A DNA stretch of 64,000 nt from JAFEDN01 sp963832945 (lineage in GTDB: Bacteria > Pseudomonadota > Gammaproteobacteria > Coxiellales > Coxiellaceae), in NCBI GenBank assembly GCA_963832945.1, contig CAWHVV010000004.1, positions 1 through 64,000 on the forward strand, read 5' to 3'. The notes beneath the pieces were generated by a model that was not told the DNA's origin, did not search any database, and saw only the letters and a program-made list of their open reading frames with translations. Positions 25,480 to 33,859 of this stretch are shown one piece after another (position 1 is the first letter of the stretch; each line of letters begins with the position of its first letter). A program made the position numbers and the translations under genes.

Positions 25480-25740
25480 ATATAATCCTAAAGTATACCA
25501 AAAACTCAAACAGCATGGCAGAGGCGGATAAGTTGAAGGTTTCAATTGTTTAATCAGGTGATTAATTGACAAATTCATCCCTATGATTGCAGTCGAAACA
25601 ACTGTTTTACTATTGTTTGCAGAAAAAGGAATGCAGCGAACCGTTACATCCTTGCGAAGATTTTCCTTTCCCTTTATCTCTATACCATGTTCTGCAAGGG
25701 TAAATTTCAAGGGGGTGTCCATCAGATACATATCGTACAT
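25456..25740 (-). CDS. Small hypothetical protein
   Basis: A possible 94-residue protein beginning MYDMYLMDTPLKFTLAEHGIEIKG, convergent with the end of the kinase-like pseudogene and overlapping it by 24 bases. The N-terminal composition looks protein-like, the C-terminus less so. No ribosome binding site or family was recognised. It could be a remnant. The adjacent 25754-25909 is a dispersed repeat. Confidence 0.25.
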   Translation of the reverse strand: MYDMYLMDTPLKFTLAEHGIEIKGKENLRKDVTVRCIPFSANNSKTVVSTAIIGMNLSINHLIKQLKPSTYPPLPCCLSFWYTLGLYSNARSHS

Positions 25741-25753
25741 AACGGCGGCATCA

Positions 25754-25909
25754 TTATAAAAAAAATAATTTTCGTAGAAAATTCTCTGCGCTATGGGGGA
25801 TCGCAAGGGGGAGCTAAGCTCCGCGCTCCCCCTTCATTCCGAGCATCGGCTCCGCCGAGCGCAGGATAAAAACAGGAAGCAATTTTCGCTGTACTCAGCG
25901 AAAATTGCT
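25754..25909 (-). repeat. Hairpin-array dispersed repeat, copy B (inverted)
   Basis: Reverse-complement copy of the repeat at 22597. The third hairpin reads gggggagctaagctccgcgc plus ctccccc, so its loop has changed while the outer stem is kept. The second hairpin is unchanged. Confidence 0.8.
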
Positions 25910-25978
25910 GGACAGGCGTGGGTTGTATTTTTTGCGAAAAACAGGAATAATTTAACACTTTATGGCCAGGGGGAAAAC

Positions 25979-27346
25979 ATGAAGCTTATAAATAAAATGG
26001 CGAAGATTACCGGCGGGAGCAGATGTATTGGTTTCCGTACTGCAGTTCCCAGGTCTGTAGTTCAATTTGTCTTTTTTCTAATGATAAGTCTCTTTAGCAT
26101 TCCCATGGTCATTGCTGCCCCAAATGATTCGCATGAACAGAAAATAAAAAACGATGTGGATTCGCAACAACAATCCGCTCTGGATTTACTCGAAAAATTA
26201 GTTAATATCAATAGCGGAACCCAAAATATGTCCGGAGTTCATGAAGTCGGAGAAATATTACGCGAGCAGTTCAATCAATTAGGATTTAAAACTCGTTGGG
26301 TAGAAGAACCCGCCAGTATGCATCGCGCCGGAGTTCTGATTGCTGAACACAACAGCAATCGTGGGCCGCATATTTTACTGATTGGGCATTTGGATACAGT
26401 ATTTTCGCCAGATAATCCTTTTCAAAAATTTACTCGCCATGGAAATTTGGCCACCGGGCCTGGCATCATTGATGATAAGGGTGGAGATATTGTTATCCTG
26501 TATGCCCTGAAGGCTTTGCAAGCCGCTCATGCCCTGGATAACGCCAATATTACCGTGGCCCTGATGGGCGATGAAGAAGATTCCGGCAAGCCAACGACTA
26601 TTTCGAGAAAACCATTAATCGAAATTGCTAAAAGAAGTGATGTCGCGTTGGAATTTGAATGGTCCATGGGATTGGATACTGCTACCGTCGCTCGTCGCGG
26701 CATCAGCGGCTGGACAATAGAAACTCAGGGTATTGAAGCACACTCATCAAAAATTTTTCAACCTTCGGTTGGCGACGGCGCGATTTTTGAATTAATCCGC
26801 ATTCTCAATGAAATGCGCACCGCATTAGACACTAAAAAATACCTGACTTTTAATCCAGGAATCATTGTCGGCGGCAACACTGCCGATATTGATCAAAGTA
26901 ATCACGGCAGCGCTACCGGGCAGGAAACCCAGGTAGCAAAAATTGCAAGAGCGAAAGGTGATTATCGTTATATCAGTGACGAACAAAAACAGGCATTCGA
27001 GAAAAATGCAATGGACATCGTATCCCAACATCTGCCTGGAACCAGTGCCGCCATTAATTTTCAGAATGGGATTCCAGCCATGCCGCCCACGGCCAATAAT
27101 ATTGCATTGTTGAAAAAATATAGTCAGGTGAGCATTGACCTTGGCTATGGCCAGGTCACAGCGCTCGATCCTCTGTTGCGTGGCGGGTCTGATCTTTCTC
27201 ATATTGCCCGCTTTGTCCCGGCTAATCTGGGTGGTTTGGGTCCTTATGGGACAGGAGCACACACGGCGCAGGAAACTCTGGATGTCCCTTCATTGCCGAT
27301 CGCGACTCAGCGGGTTGCTGTACTTATTTATCGATTAACTCAATAA
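25979..27346 (+). CDS. M20 family metallopeptidase (carboxypeptidase G2-like), exported
   Basis: A 455-residue protein with a membrane/signal segment at about residues 27-47 ending IAAPN. Zinc ligands are visible: H and D in LLIGHLDTVF and GPGIIDDKGG, the catalytic Glu pair in LMGDEEDSGKP, and the last His in GTGAHTAQE. A dimerisation domain lies between. The family removes C-terminal residues from folates or peptides; the substrate here is open. ATG at 25979 follows CAGGGGG; the frame is open further upstream but runs into the dispersed repeat. It likely acts in the periplasm. Confidence 0.85.
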   Translation: MKLINKMAKITGGSRCIGFRTAVPRSVVQFVFFLMISLFSIPMVIAAPNDSHEQKIKNDVDSQQQSALDLLEKLVNINSGTQNMSGVHEVGEILREQFNQLGFKTRWVEEPASMHRAGVLIAEHNSNRGPHILLIGHLDTVFSPDNPFQKFTRHGNLATGPGIIDDKGGDIVILYALKALQAAHALDNANITVALMGDEEDSGKPTTISRKPLIEIAKRSDVALEFEWSMGLDTATVARRGISGWTIETQGIEAHSSKIFQPSVGDGAIFELIRILNEMRTALDTKKYLTFNPGIIVGGNTADIDQSNHGSATGQETQVAKIARAKGDYRYISDEQKQAFEKNAMDIVSQHLPGTSAAINFQNGIPAMPPTANNIALLKKYSQVSIDLGYGQVTALDPLLRGGSDLSHIARFVPANLGGLGPYGTGAHTAQETLDVPSLPIATQRVAVLIYRLTQ

Positions 27347-27361
27347 GCCTAAGCTCTCATT

Positions 27362-28660
27362 ATGAATATATTAGTTACAGGTGCTTCCGGATTTATCGCC
27401 TCGCAAATTGTCACTGATCTGCTGGCGGCAGGACACACAGTGACATGCTGTGTGCGCAATACCGCTTATACCCAGCGTTTATTTCCGGGCGCCAGGGTAA
27501 TTCCCTGTGATTTTATTCATGATACTACTCCTGATCCCTGGATTGAGCGTCTCAACCAGATTGAAGTGGTGATTAATTGTGTCGGGATTTTTTATCACCC
27601 CCATAAACAAACAATCTGGGCGATTCATTATGATACCCCACGCGCTTTGTTTGATGCCTGCGTCAAGGTTGGGGTGAGAAAAGTTATTCAAATTTCCGCG
27701 CTGGGCATTGATAAAGTGGAAGTCGATTATGCTAAAAGCAAACTGGCTGCCGATAATTATTTATTGACGCTACCGATCCTGGCCATTATTTTACGGCCTT
27801 CATTAGTTTACGGGATTGGTTCTTATGGAGGTACCTCATTATTTAGGGGCTTAATAGGGCTGCCGTGGATTATTCCCATCCCAGGCGCCGGCCAGCAACA
27901 ATTTCAACCGTTGCATTTGCAGGATTTAGCGAAAGCCATTACCCAGTTGCTGAAGAAACCACCCGGGCAGAGCAGGGTGCTCAGTGCGGTGAGTAAAACG
28001 CCCGTCACTTTGAGTGAGATCTTAACCACTATGCGGGCATGGTTAGGTTTTTCCAGCGCAAAATTAGTATTTATCCCATTGTGGTTAATTCGGCTTGTAT
28101 CGTTGATGGGTGACATAATTCCTTATTCATCGGCAAATACCACTGCCTACAAAATGCTAAATCAAAATAATATCACGACTCCTGCCGAAACCCAGGAATT
28201 TCATGAACGAATTGGTTTTGTCCCCCGCGATCTTGCCACGGGTATTTATAGTCAACCCGGCGCCGTACAGGATCGCTGGCATGCCAGGCTTTATTTTCTT
28301 CGACCCATGCTGCGATTTAGCCTGGCGTTTATCTGGTTGTTTACTGCCGTCTGTAGTTTATTTTTCTTTTCAAAAACTGCTTCTTATGCACTGTTGGCGC
28401 ATGCAGGGGTCACTGCGTTTTGGCAACCTGTTTTGTTTTATGGAGCCTGCATCGTGGATGCCGTCATTGGTGCTGCGTTGTTAATTGGCGCGAATTTGAA
28501 TAAAGTATGCATTATACAGATCCTGGTGATGCTGGTTTACACCCTGATTATCAGTTGGAAATTGCCGCAACTGTGGCTGGAACCTTTTGGCTCAATCGCA
28601 AAGAATATCCCGCTCCTGGTGGCGATGCTGGTATTGATGGCTTTGGAGTCAGAACGCTAA
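27362..28660 (+). CDS. SDR-family NAD(P)-binding protein with DoxX-like membrane domain
   Basis: A 432-residue fusion. Residues 1-290 are an atypical short-chain dehydrogenase (GASGFIAS nucleotide-binding loop, VDYAKSKLAAD with the Tyr-x-x-x-Lys pair) close to the NDUFA9-type group. Residues about 305-430 carry four membrane helices of the DoxX-like kind (LRFSLAFIWLFTAVCSLFF and following). The architecture is known from several proteobacteria; the substrate is not known. It begins 15 bases after the M20 stop and its stop codon overlaps the next start (taatg), so the three genes look co-transcribed. Confidence 0.8.
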   Translation: MNILVTGASGFIASQIVTDLLAAGHTVTCCVRNTAYTQRLFPGARVIPCDFIHDTTPDPWIERLNQIEVVINCVGIFYHPHKQTIWAIHYDTPRALFDACVKVGVRKVIQISALGIDKVEVDYAKSKLAADNYLLTLPILAIILRPSLVYGIGSYGGTSLFRGLIGLPWIIPIPGAGQQQFQPLHLQDLAKAITQLLKKPPGQSRVLSAVSKTPVTLSEILTTMRAWLGFSSAKLVFIPLWLIRLVSLMGDIIPYSSANTTAYKMLNQNNITTPAETQEFHERIGFVPRDLATGIYSQPGAVQDRWHARLYFLRPMLRFSLAFIWLFTAVCSLFFFSKTASYALLAHAGVTAFWQPVLFYGACIVDAVIGAALLIGANLNKVCIIQILVMLVYTLIISWKLPQLWLEPFGSIAKNIPLLVAMLVLMALESER

Positions 28661-29124
28661 TGCTCTATTTATGGCTGAAATTTATCCATGTAATCAGTTC
28701 AACGATCTTATTTGGCACGGGCATGGGAACTGCCTGCACCATGCTTTATGGCCACCGTACCCGTAAAATTCCGGTTATCGCCGCCACTGCTCAATACGTG
28801 GTGATTGCCGACTGGATTTTTACCGCCAGCTCCGGAGTGGTGCAGCCCGTTACCGGGTTGTGGATGGTCTATCTTGCCGGTTATCCCTGGCAATCCTTGT
28901 GGATCATCGGCTCGATTATCGGCTACGTGATTGCTGGCTGTTGTTGGTTTCCGGTAGTTTATCTACAAATTAAAATGCGTGATTTTGCAGTGGCAGCCCA
29001 TCGCGATCATACCGAACTACCTCCGCGTTATTTTCGCTATTTTAAATACTGGTTTTGGCTGGGATGGCCTGCCTTTATTAGCTTGATCATAGTATTTTAT
29101 TTGATGACGAATAAACCTTCCTGA
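28660..29124 (+). CDS. DUF2269 integral membrane protein
   Basis: A 154-residue protein with four predicted membrane helices (start MLYLWLKFIHVISSTILFGTG, then about 45-65, 75-100 and 130-150). The pattern KFIHVISST.LFGTG at the start and the following Asp/His residues are typical of DUF2269. The start is fixed at 28660 by the TAATG overlap with the SDR gene; a longer frame exists but is out of context. Partnership with an SDR/DoxX-like protein has been seen elsewhere; function unknown. Confidence 0.8.
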   Translation: MLYLWLKFIHVISSTILFGTGMGTACTMLYGHRTRKIPVIAATAQYVVIADWIFTASSGVVQPVTGLWMVYLAGYPWQSLWIIGSIIGYVIAGCCWFPVVYLQIKMRDFAVAAHRDHTELPPRYFRYFKYWFWLGWPAFISLIIVFYLMTNKPS

Positions 29125-29130
29125 TTACGT

Positions 29131-30351
29131 TCATACGGCGGAGCGGAGTAGTGGACAACTCATACAATGACAGCCGCCGCGGCCTCTACCCAATTCACTA
29201 CTGGGGATGGTGATGACCTCAACACCTGCTTTTCTGAGCAAAGTATTGATGTAGGTATTGCGGTTATATGCCACGACCACGCCTGGCGAGAGTGCTAACA
29301 GATTATTTCCATCGTTCCATTGCTCTCTTTCAACCGTGTAAGAATCGCCTCCCGTCTCAATGCTGCGAAGTTTTGGTAAGCCCATAGCATGAGCTATAAC
29401 TTCAAGAAATGATTTATTTTCAGAGACAACCTCTACTGTAGAACTTGTTTTTCCCGGATACAAAGTAAAACTACGAATGGCGTGCACAGCTTCTGGAAAT
29501 ATGGCTACCAAATCAATATCACAAAAATTAAATATGGTATCCAAATGTATCGTACTTCGTGACTGTGGAAACTGTGCGGCAATAATATTTTTTGCCACAC
29601 CACGAGTAAATAATGTGTTGGCAATTTGAGAGACGGCTTGAGGTGAAGTCCGTTCGCCTATTCCTATCAATACAACACCATTTCCCAGGGGCATGACATC
29701 CCCGCCTTCCAGAGTGACCATACCATGTTCTGCATCGGGATCGCCCCACCATACCTGCAAATTTTCGCGAAAAATGGGATGAAAACGATAAATGGCAGAA
29801 ACCAATAATGATTCCTGGCGCCGGACCGGCCAATACAAAGAACCTAATAAAACACCATTGTAGACCCAGCAACTGGAATCACGCGCAAAGATTGTATTAG
29901 GCAAAGGAGCAATTAAAAAATCGCTGGGTGCGAGACAACGGACTAATAAACTTTGAACTTCAAACGGTAATTCTGCCTTTAATATACCGCCGATTAAAAA
30001 ATCAGTCAGGATAACGGGGGGCAGCTCGTCGAACCAGGCGCGCAAGGGCTCCTGCAAGCCCGCATCAATGGTATTCAGGTTTAATCTACGGTCGAGTAGC
30101 CAGGTGCGTGCCTCAGTATCAATAAGAATTTCCGCTAATAAATCGTGAAGTTCAAGAACCTCCACGCCATGTTCCCGCATGACATTGACAAAAATATAGT
30201 GATCAATTTTGGCCTGCGAGACCCATAGCACATCATCAAATAGTAGACTGCGGCAATTATTTGGGGTCAAGCGTTGTTGCGCCAGTCCAGGCCGGCACAC
30301 TAACACTTTACGCAATTGGCCTACTTCCGAATGTACTCCAAACATTGTCAT
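29131..30351 (-). CDS. arcA: Arginine deiminase
   Basis: A 406-residue enzyme converting arginine to citrulline and ammonia. Visible features: N-terminal GVHSEVGQLRKVLVCRPG, the substrate-binding PLPNTIFARDSS, VTLEGGDVMPLGNGVVLIGIGERTS, the catalytic His region STIHLDTIFNFCD and the C-terminal GRGRGGCHCMSCPL with the catalytic Cys in HCM. The length is normal. The usual arcB and arcC genes are absent here, so the gene may serve acid tolerance or arginine removal. It shares orientation with the outer-membrane protein gene four bases upstream. Confidence 0.95.
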   Translation of the reverse strand: MTMFGVHSEVGQLRKVLVCRPGLAQQRLTPNNCRSLLFDDVLWVSQAKIDHYIFVNVMREHGVEVLELHDLLAEILIDTEARTWLLDRRLNLNTIDAGLQEPLRAWFDELPPVILTDFLIGGILKAELPFEVQSLLVRCLAPSDFLIAPLPNTIFARDSSCWVYNGVLLGSLYWPVRRQESLLVSAIYRFHPIFRENLQVWWGDPDAEHGMVTLEGGDVMPLGNGVVLIGIGERTSPQAVSQIANTLFTRGVAKNIIAAQFPQSRSTIHLDTIFNFCDIDLVAIFPEAVHAIRSFTLYPGKTSSTVEVVSENKSFLEVIAHAMGLPKLRSIETGGDSYTVEREQWNDGNNLLALSPGVVVAYNRNTYINTLLRKAGVEVITIPSSELGRGRGGCHCMSCPLLRSAV

Positions 30352-30354
30352 AGA

Positions 30355-31245
30355 TTATTTTCCATAAAAACTCCAGCCTAAATTTAGGGCCACCAGATAA
30401 CTATTTTTAGGCTGATTGCCAAAAAGATGTTGGACTACGGGTAAACCGAATCCTAACTGGAAGTTAAGCGTTTTAGAAGAAACCCATAATGAAGGAGTTA
30501 AATAAAGAGTATTTCCCCCGGAGTTGGGATTGGTTAGCCCGTTTATTCTGTTTTCCTCTGCATAGGTTCCATCGGCTTCCAGTAGCCAGGCAAAAATCCA
30601 TTGAGTATCTATGTCGAAGATATTTCTTCCAATACCCGCCTGATATAGGAATTGATTGCCAAACTGGGTGTTATTCTCTCCAGTAGTATTCAGTATGGCT
30701 CCATCCGAAATAAATCCAAACCAGTTTACATAGGTCCGATTAAAGGTTCCTCCAATAAAAAAGCTGGGTGCGCCAACTCCTGTATTAGGTTGTTTAGTCG
30801 CGGAACCCGTGGGGAAGGTCATATTGGTGACGATCGTGGCCTGGTCAGTAAATTCATGATTTTTTCCGCTATAAAAGGCATATTCAAGTTGTAAAAGAGT
30901 ATCTTCAAATCCCGACGAACTGTTTTGCCTCTGTTTGTAACTGACTGCGAACGGAGTGACTAAAAAAATGGAGAATCTGTCAGTAAATCCATATAGGATT
31001 GAAGGAACTGCATCAATTGCCTGTCTTTCCGGCCCCTGAATATCATCAGCCGATAAATATATAATTGTTTCATTTTTATCTACAATATTCTGTCCAAAAC
31101 TCAATAAAGGACCGGGTGTTTGTGAAGAAGGTAATATAAAATTCCCGATAGACGGAGGGCCATCATCCGCCTGGCTCACTTCAGTTTTTCCAAAAACACT
31201 AGAAGTAAATAAAAAAATTAAAAATCCTAAAAAAATAATTCTCAC
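30355..31245 (-). CDS. Outer-membrane beta-barrel protein (transporter-like)
   Basis: A 296-residue protein with a clear signal peptide (MRIIFLGFLIFLFTSSVFG, cut near residue 19). The mature part alternates hydrophobic and polar residues with aromatic girdles and ends in a strand (LNLGWSFYGK), as beta-barrels do. It resembles the family of putative transporters related to the phenol-degradation MetA-like proteins; that is a weak assignment. It stands just upstream of arcA on the same strand, three bases apart, so both may be in one operon. Confidence 0.6.
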   Translation of the reverse strand: MRIIFLGFLIFLFTSSVFGKTEVSQADDGPPSIGNFILPSSQTPGPLLSFGQNIVDKNETIIYLSADDIQGPERQAIDAVPSILYGFTDRFSIFLVTPFAVSYKQRQNSSSGFEDTLLQLEYAFYSGKNHEFTDQATIVTNMTFPTGSATKQPNTGVGAPSFFIGGTFNRTYVNWFGFISDGAILNTTGENNTQFGNQFLYQAGIGRNIFDIDTQWIFAWLLEADGTYAEENRINGLTNPNSGGNTLYLTPSLWVSSKTLNFQLGFGLPVVQHLFGNQPKNSYLVALNLGWSFYGK

Positions 31246-31461
31246 AAATCAGATAACCCACAAAGGCAATCGCATATTTTCTCCAGCTGGAGCAGCCCCT
31301 CTACGGGCACACATTTCCTGGACTGCTATCAAAAATGGCAGTATGTATGATGCTGTCCATAGTTGCGAATAACTGAAATGTGCACCCGTTTGAGACCGGA
31401 TGGATCGTCACCCGAGGCGCCGGTAATCACTCTTCTGCCCAATATCCGTATAAATTAGCGA

Positions 31462-31890
31462 TTAATATCCGCTATTCTGTGAAGCCGGTTGATTTGCGTT
31501 AGTGTTGTTGTTTGGGTTGCTGCTGTTCACTCCGGGATTGGTCAGATTCTGTTTCATCATTTCTATTCTTTGTCTAAATTCATTCCGGTGATGGTGGTAT
31601 CTTACTGAGTTATAGATGGTATCTATAAAATTTAATACAGACAGTATAATCAAAATCACCCCAATTGCCTGAGCGAAACCCGTTCCGCAGACGTTTGAGG
31701 AACATTTTTTGTGTACATCCGTACCCACCACAGGAGAACCCGTCACATTGGAACCCACTAAAGGGCTCGTGCGAGTGGTCTCGCAATACATTTTATTTTT
31801 ATAACATTTATACCGGCCCCAGCCGATTAAAAAAGCACCAAGTGCCACCACCACGAATTCGAGAGAATAAGCGATATTATAAAGAAACAT
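31462..31890 (-). CDS. Small two-helix membrane protein
   Basis: A 142-residue protein with two membrane helices (about residues 6-24 and 70-91), Cys-containing region between them (six Cys, possibly periplasmic disulfides) and an Asn/Pro/Gln-rich disordered C-terminus. A GGAGGT ribosome binding site precedes the start. Not recognised. The 216 bases between it and the barrel gene show nothing I can identify. Confidence 0.5.
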   Translation of the reverse strand: MFLYNIAYSLEFVVVALGAFLIGWGRYKCYKNKMYCETTRTSPLVGSNVTGSPVVGTDVHKKCSSNVCGTGFAQAIGVILIILSVLNFIDTIYNSVRYHHHRNEFRQRIEMMKQNLTNPGVNSSNPNNNTNANQPASQNSGY

Positions 31891-31966
31891 AATTAAATAC
31901 CTCCAAAAAAAAATTGAAAAGTCCTATGAAATATAGCAGAGCAATCGATTAAAAGCCAAAATAAAT

Positions 31967-32527
31967 TTATGAGGGAAAAGGAAATTCACTTTTCTGTTCT
32001 ATGGGGGAAATACCTCTTGGGGCCATTATTGATTTCTGTATTAAATCGCTTATGGGTGGGGAAGGAAATCTGGCTTTAATTGCTTTAGTTATTCTTTCAA
32101 TTTCCTGAAAGAGTAAATTTAAATTAGGAGAATTGCGAATATATTTTAATTCGCTGTCAGTGAATGTCAGCACAGGAGTATTTACCTTTCCGGCATAGGG
32201 ATTGGCTCCAAACTGCAGTAATTGGAACATCAATTTCATTCGCCATTCGAGATCTTTCTGGGATTTCAGGCAATAACTGAAAGCGGTTAATCTCTCTTTG
32301 TCCTGACTGTCCAGAATTTGGGAAAATAAAATTCCTTTGGATTTGGCCATTTTCAAGAGGGAGAGAAGCAGGTCTACGGAAATAAAACTGGGAGAATCTG
32401 CAATTAAATGCAATAACGTCAATCCATCTTCATTAGGATCTTTTATGGTTGTTCCCAGCTTGTCGATTGCCATTTTAAATGGAAAAAGACTTTGATCTTT
32501 GATTGCTTTTTCAGCCTGAGCGCGCAT
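31967..32527 (-). CDS. Ankyrin-repeat-like protein
   Basis: A 186-residue protein. DPNEDGLTLLHLIADSPSF matches the D-x-x-G-x-T-x-L-H-x-A turn of an ankyrin repeat, a second degenerate repeat follows with KERLTAFSYCL, and a third ends LLQFGANPYAG. No signal peptide. Small ankyrin proteins are common effectors or scaffolds in intracellular bacteria, but the sequence alone does not prove secretion. It is divergent from the MFS gene, with a Fur-like box between. Confidence 0.6.
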   Translation of the reverse strand: MRAQAEKAIKDQSLFPFKMAIDKLGTTIKDPNEDGLTLLHLIADSPSFISVDLLLSLLKMAKSKGILFSQILDSQDKERLTAFSYCLKSQKDLEWRMKLMFQLLQFGANPYAGKVNTPVLTFTDSELKYIRNSPNLNLLFQEIERITKAIKARFPSPPISDLIQKSIMAPRGISPIEQKSEFPFPS

Positions 32528-32609
32528 TGGAATCTCCGAAAAAAATACAGTTTAGTGGCGTGTCCCTAAAAATGCAATTTTGTGATTAGTCGGTCGATCA
32601 GTTACAATA

Positions 32610-32628
32610 GTGAATGAGAATCATTATC
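32610..32628. promoter_or_regulatory. Fur box
   Basis: GTGAATGAGAATCATTATC matches the 19-base consensus GATAATGATAATCATTATC at 16 positions. It ends four bases before the MFS start codon and about 80 bases upstream of the divergent ankyrin-like gene, so Fur binding could repress either gene in iron-replete cells. Confidence 0.75.
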
Positions 32629-32632
32629 AATT

Positions 32633-33859
32633 ATGAGCGGGATTCGAGAGATGGGCAGTTTTGAAAAAAGTATATTTTATTATTCAGCGCTGCTGGTCGG
32701 CGCCTGGTTATTGGGCCTGGCCGGGGAATCTATTTACGCGCCCGCCATGCCCGCCATCGCTTCCGGACTCAATGTATCCGAGACATTCGTTAAATTAACG
32801 ATTACCTGGTTTATTTTCGGTAAAACCATCAGTATGTTTCTGTGCAGCCCCATTGCCGAAGTTTTTGGACGTCGGCAGTTTATCCTGTTTGGTCTGGCAT
32901 TGTTTATCGCCGGAGGAGCGCTTTGCGCGGCTAGCCCCAACGTTCATTTCTTATTGGCAGGCCGCTTGATCCAGGGGCTGGGTTGCAGCATCATCATACT
33001 CATGGGGAGAGCTATCGTTAATGATTGTTTCGAAGGAGGCTTTGCCGCCAAAGTCTTTAGTTATATTTTTACGGGTAATGCCATAGGCATTTTTATTTTA
33101 CCGGTTTTGGGCGGTTATATGGCGGCTTATCTGAACTGGCGTTGGATTTTTCTTATTTTATCGATTTATGGCGCAATTATCCTGCTCACCATGTGGTTTT
33201 ATTTGCCTCAAACAAATCCTAAAACCAGTTTTGCCTCAATTCATCCTCAAGCGATTCTGCGTAACTATAGGACTATTATAAAAAGTTTGCCCTTGTGGGG
33301 GTTCCTGTTAAGCGTCGCATTCATGATGGCTGGAGAGAAAGCTTATACCACCAGCGCCGCATTTTTATTTATGAAAAAAGTTGGATTAACCAGTATAGAA
33401 TATGGTTATCTTACCTCGGGCATCTGGGCGGCCCATCTTTCCGGGACGTTTTTGGCCGGCTGGTTGGCGTTGAGATTTGGCATCGATCGCGTACTCTCGG
33501 TGGGCGTGGGTTTAATTGCGATTCCGGCACTGGTGATGCTAGTCATGAGCGTGCTGATTCCACAGAACATTATCCTGTTTACCACAATGATGCTGGTTTA
33601 CATGTTTGGCACGGGTTTTGTCATCGTTTCATCCGCGGTGGGAATTGTGCGGCCTTTTCCCAATCTGATTGGTTTTGCGACTGCTTTTGCGATGGCCCTG
33701 GAATTTGGGATTGCTTCACTCATCAGTTGCCTGGTCAGTTTTCATTCTTCTTCAATGCCAATTATTGCCAGGATGGTCGGTTGTATGGGACTTTTAACGT
33801 TCATGGCCTGGTTTTTATTTCTTAAGTTTCCTCTTTTTCGGAGGCCATTAGCTTTCTGA
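32633..33859 (+). CDS. MFS exporter (Bcr/CflA type), iron-regulated
   Basis: A 408-residue transporter with twelve predicted helices; the motif A region between helices 2 and 3 (SPIAEVFGRRQFILFG) and GRLIQGLGCSII in helix 4 are as in Bcr/CflA drug exporters. A strong Fur box lies directly upstream, so export of a siderophore or metal-linked metabolite is a reasonable inference, as known for MFS exporters of Legionella-type siderophores. The start could be ATG 32633 or ATG 32651; neither has a clear ribosome binding site. Its 3' end overlaps the convergent ligD by 38 bases. Confidence 0.85.
   Translation: MSGIREMGSFEKSIFYYSALLVGAWLLGLAGESIYAPAMPAIASGLNVSETFVKLTITWFIFGKTISMFLCSPIAEVFGRRQFILFGLALFIAGGALCAASPNVHFLLAGRLIQGLGCSIIILMGRAIVNDCFEGGFAAKVFSYIFTGNAIGIFILPVLGGYMAAYLNWRWIFLILSIYGAIILLTMWFYLPQTNPKTSFASIHPQAILRNYRTIIKSLPLWGFLLSVAFMMAGEKAYTTSAAFLFMKKVGLTSIEYGYLTSGIWAAHLSGTFLAGWLALRFGIDRVLSVGVGLIAIPALVMLVMSVLIPQNIILFTTMMLVYMFGTGFVIVSSAVGIVRPFPNLIGFATAFAMALEFGIASLISCLVSFHSSSMPIIARMVGCMGLLTFMAWFLFLKFPLFRRPLAF

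Noticed and set aside
26825..27262. 145-codon minus-strand frame in the M20 gene
   Set aside because: Antisense shadow of a gene with clear metal-binding motifs.
33295..33825. 176-codon plus-strand frame inside the MFS gene
   Set aside because: It is a +1 shadow of the exporter, whose own frame has membrane helices and family motifs.
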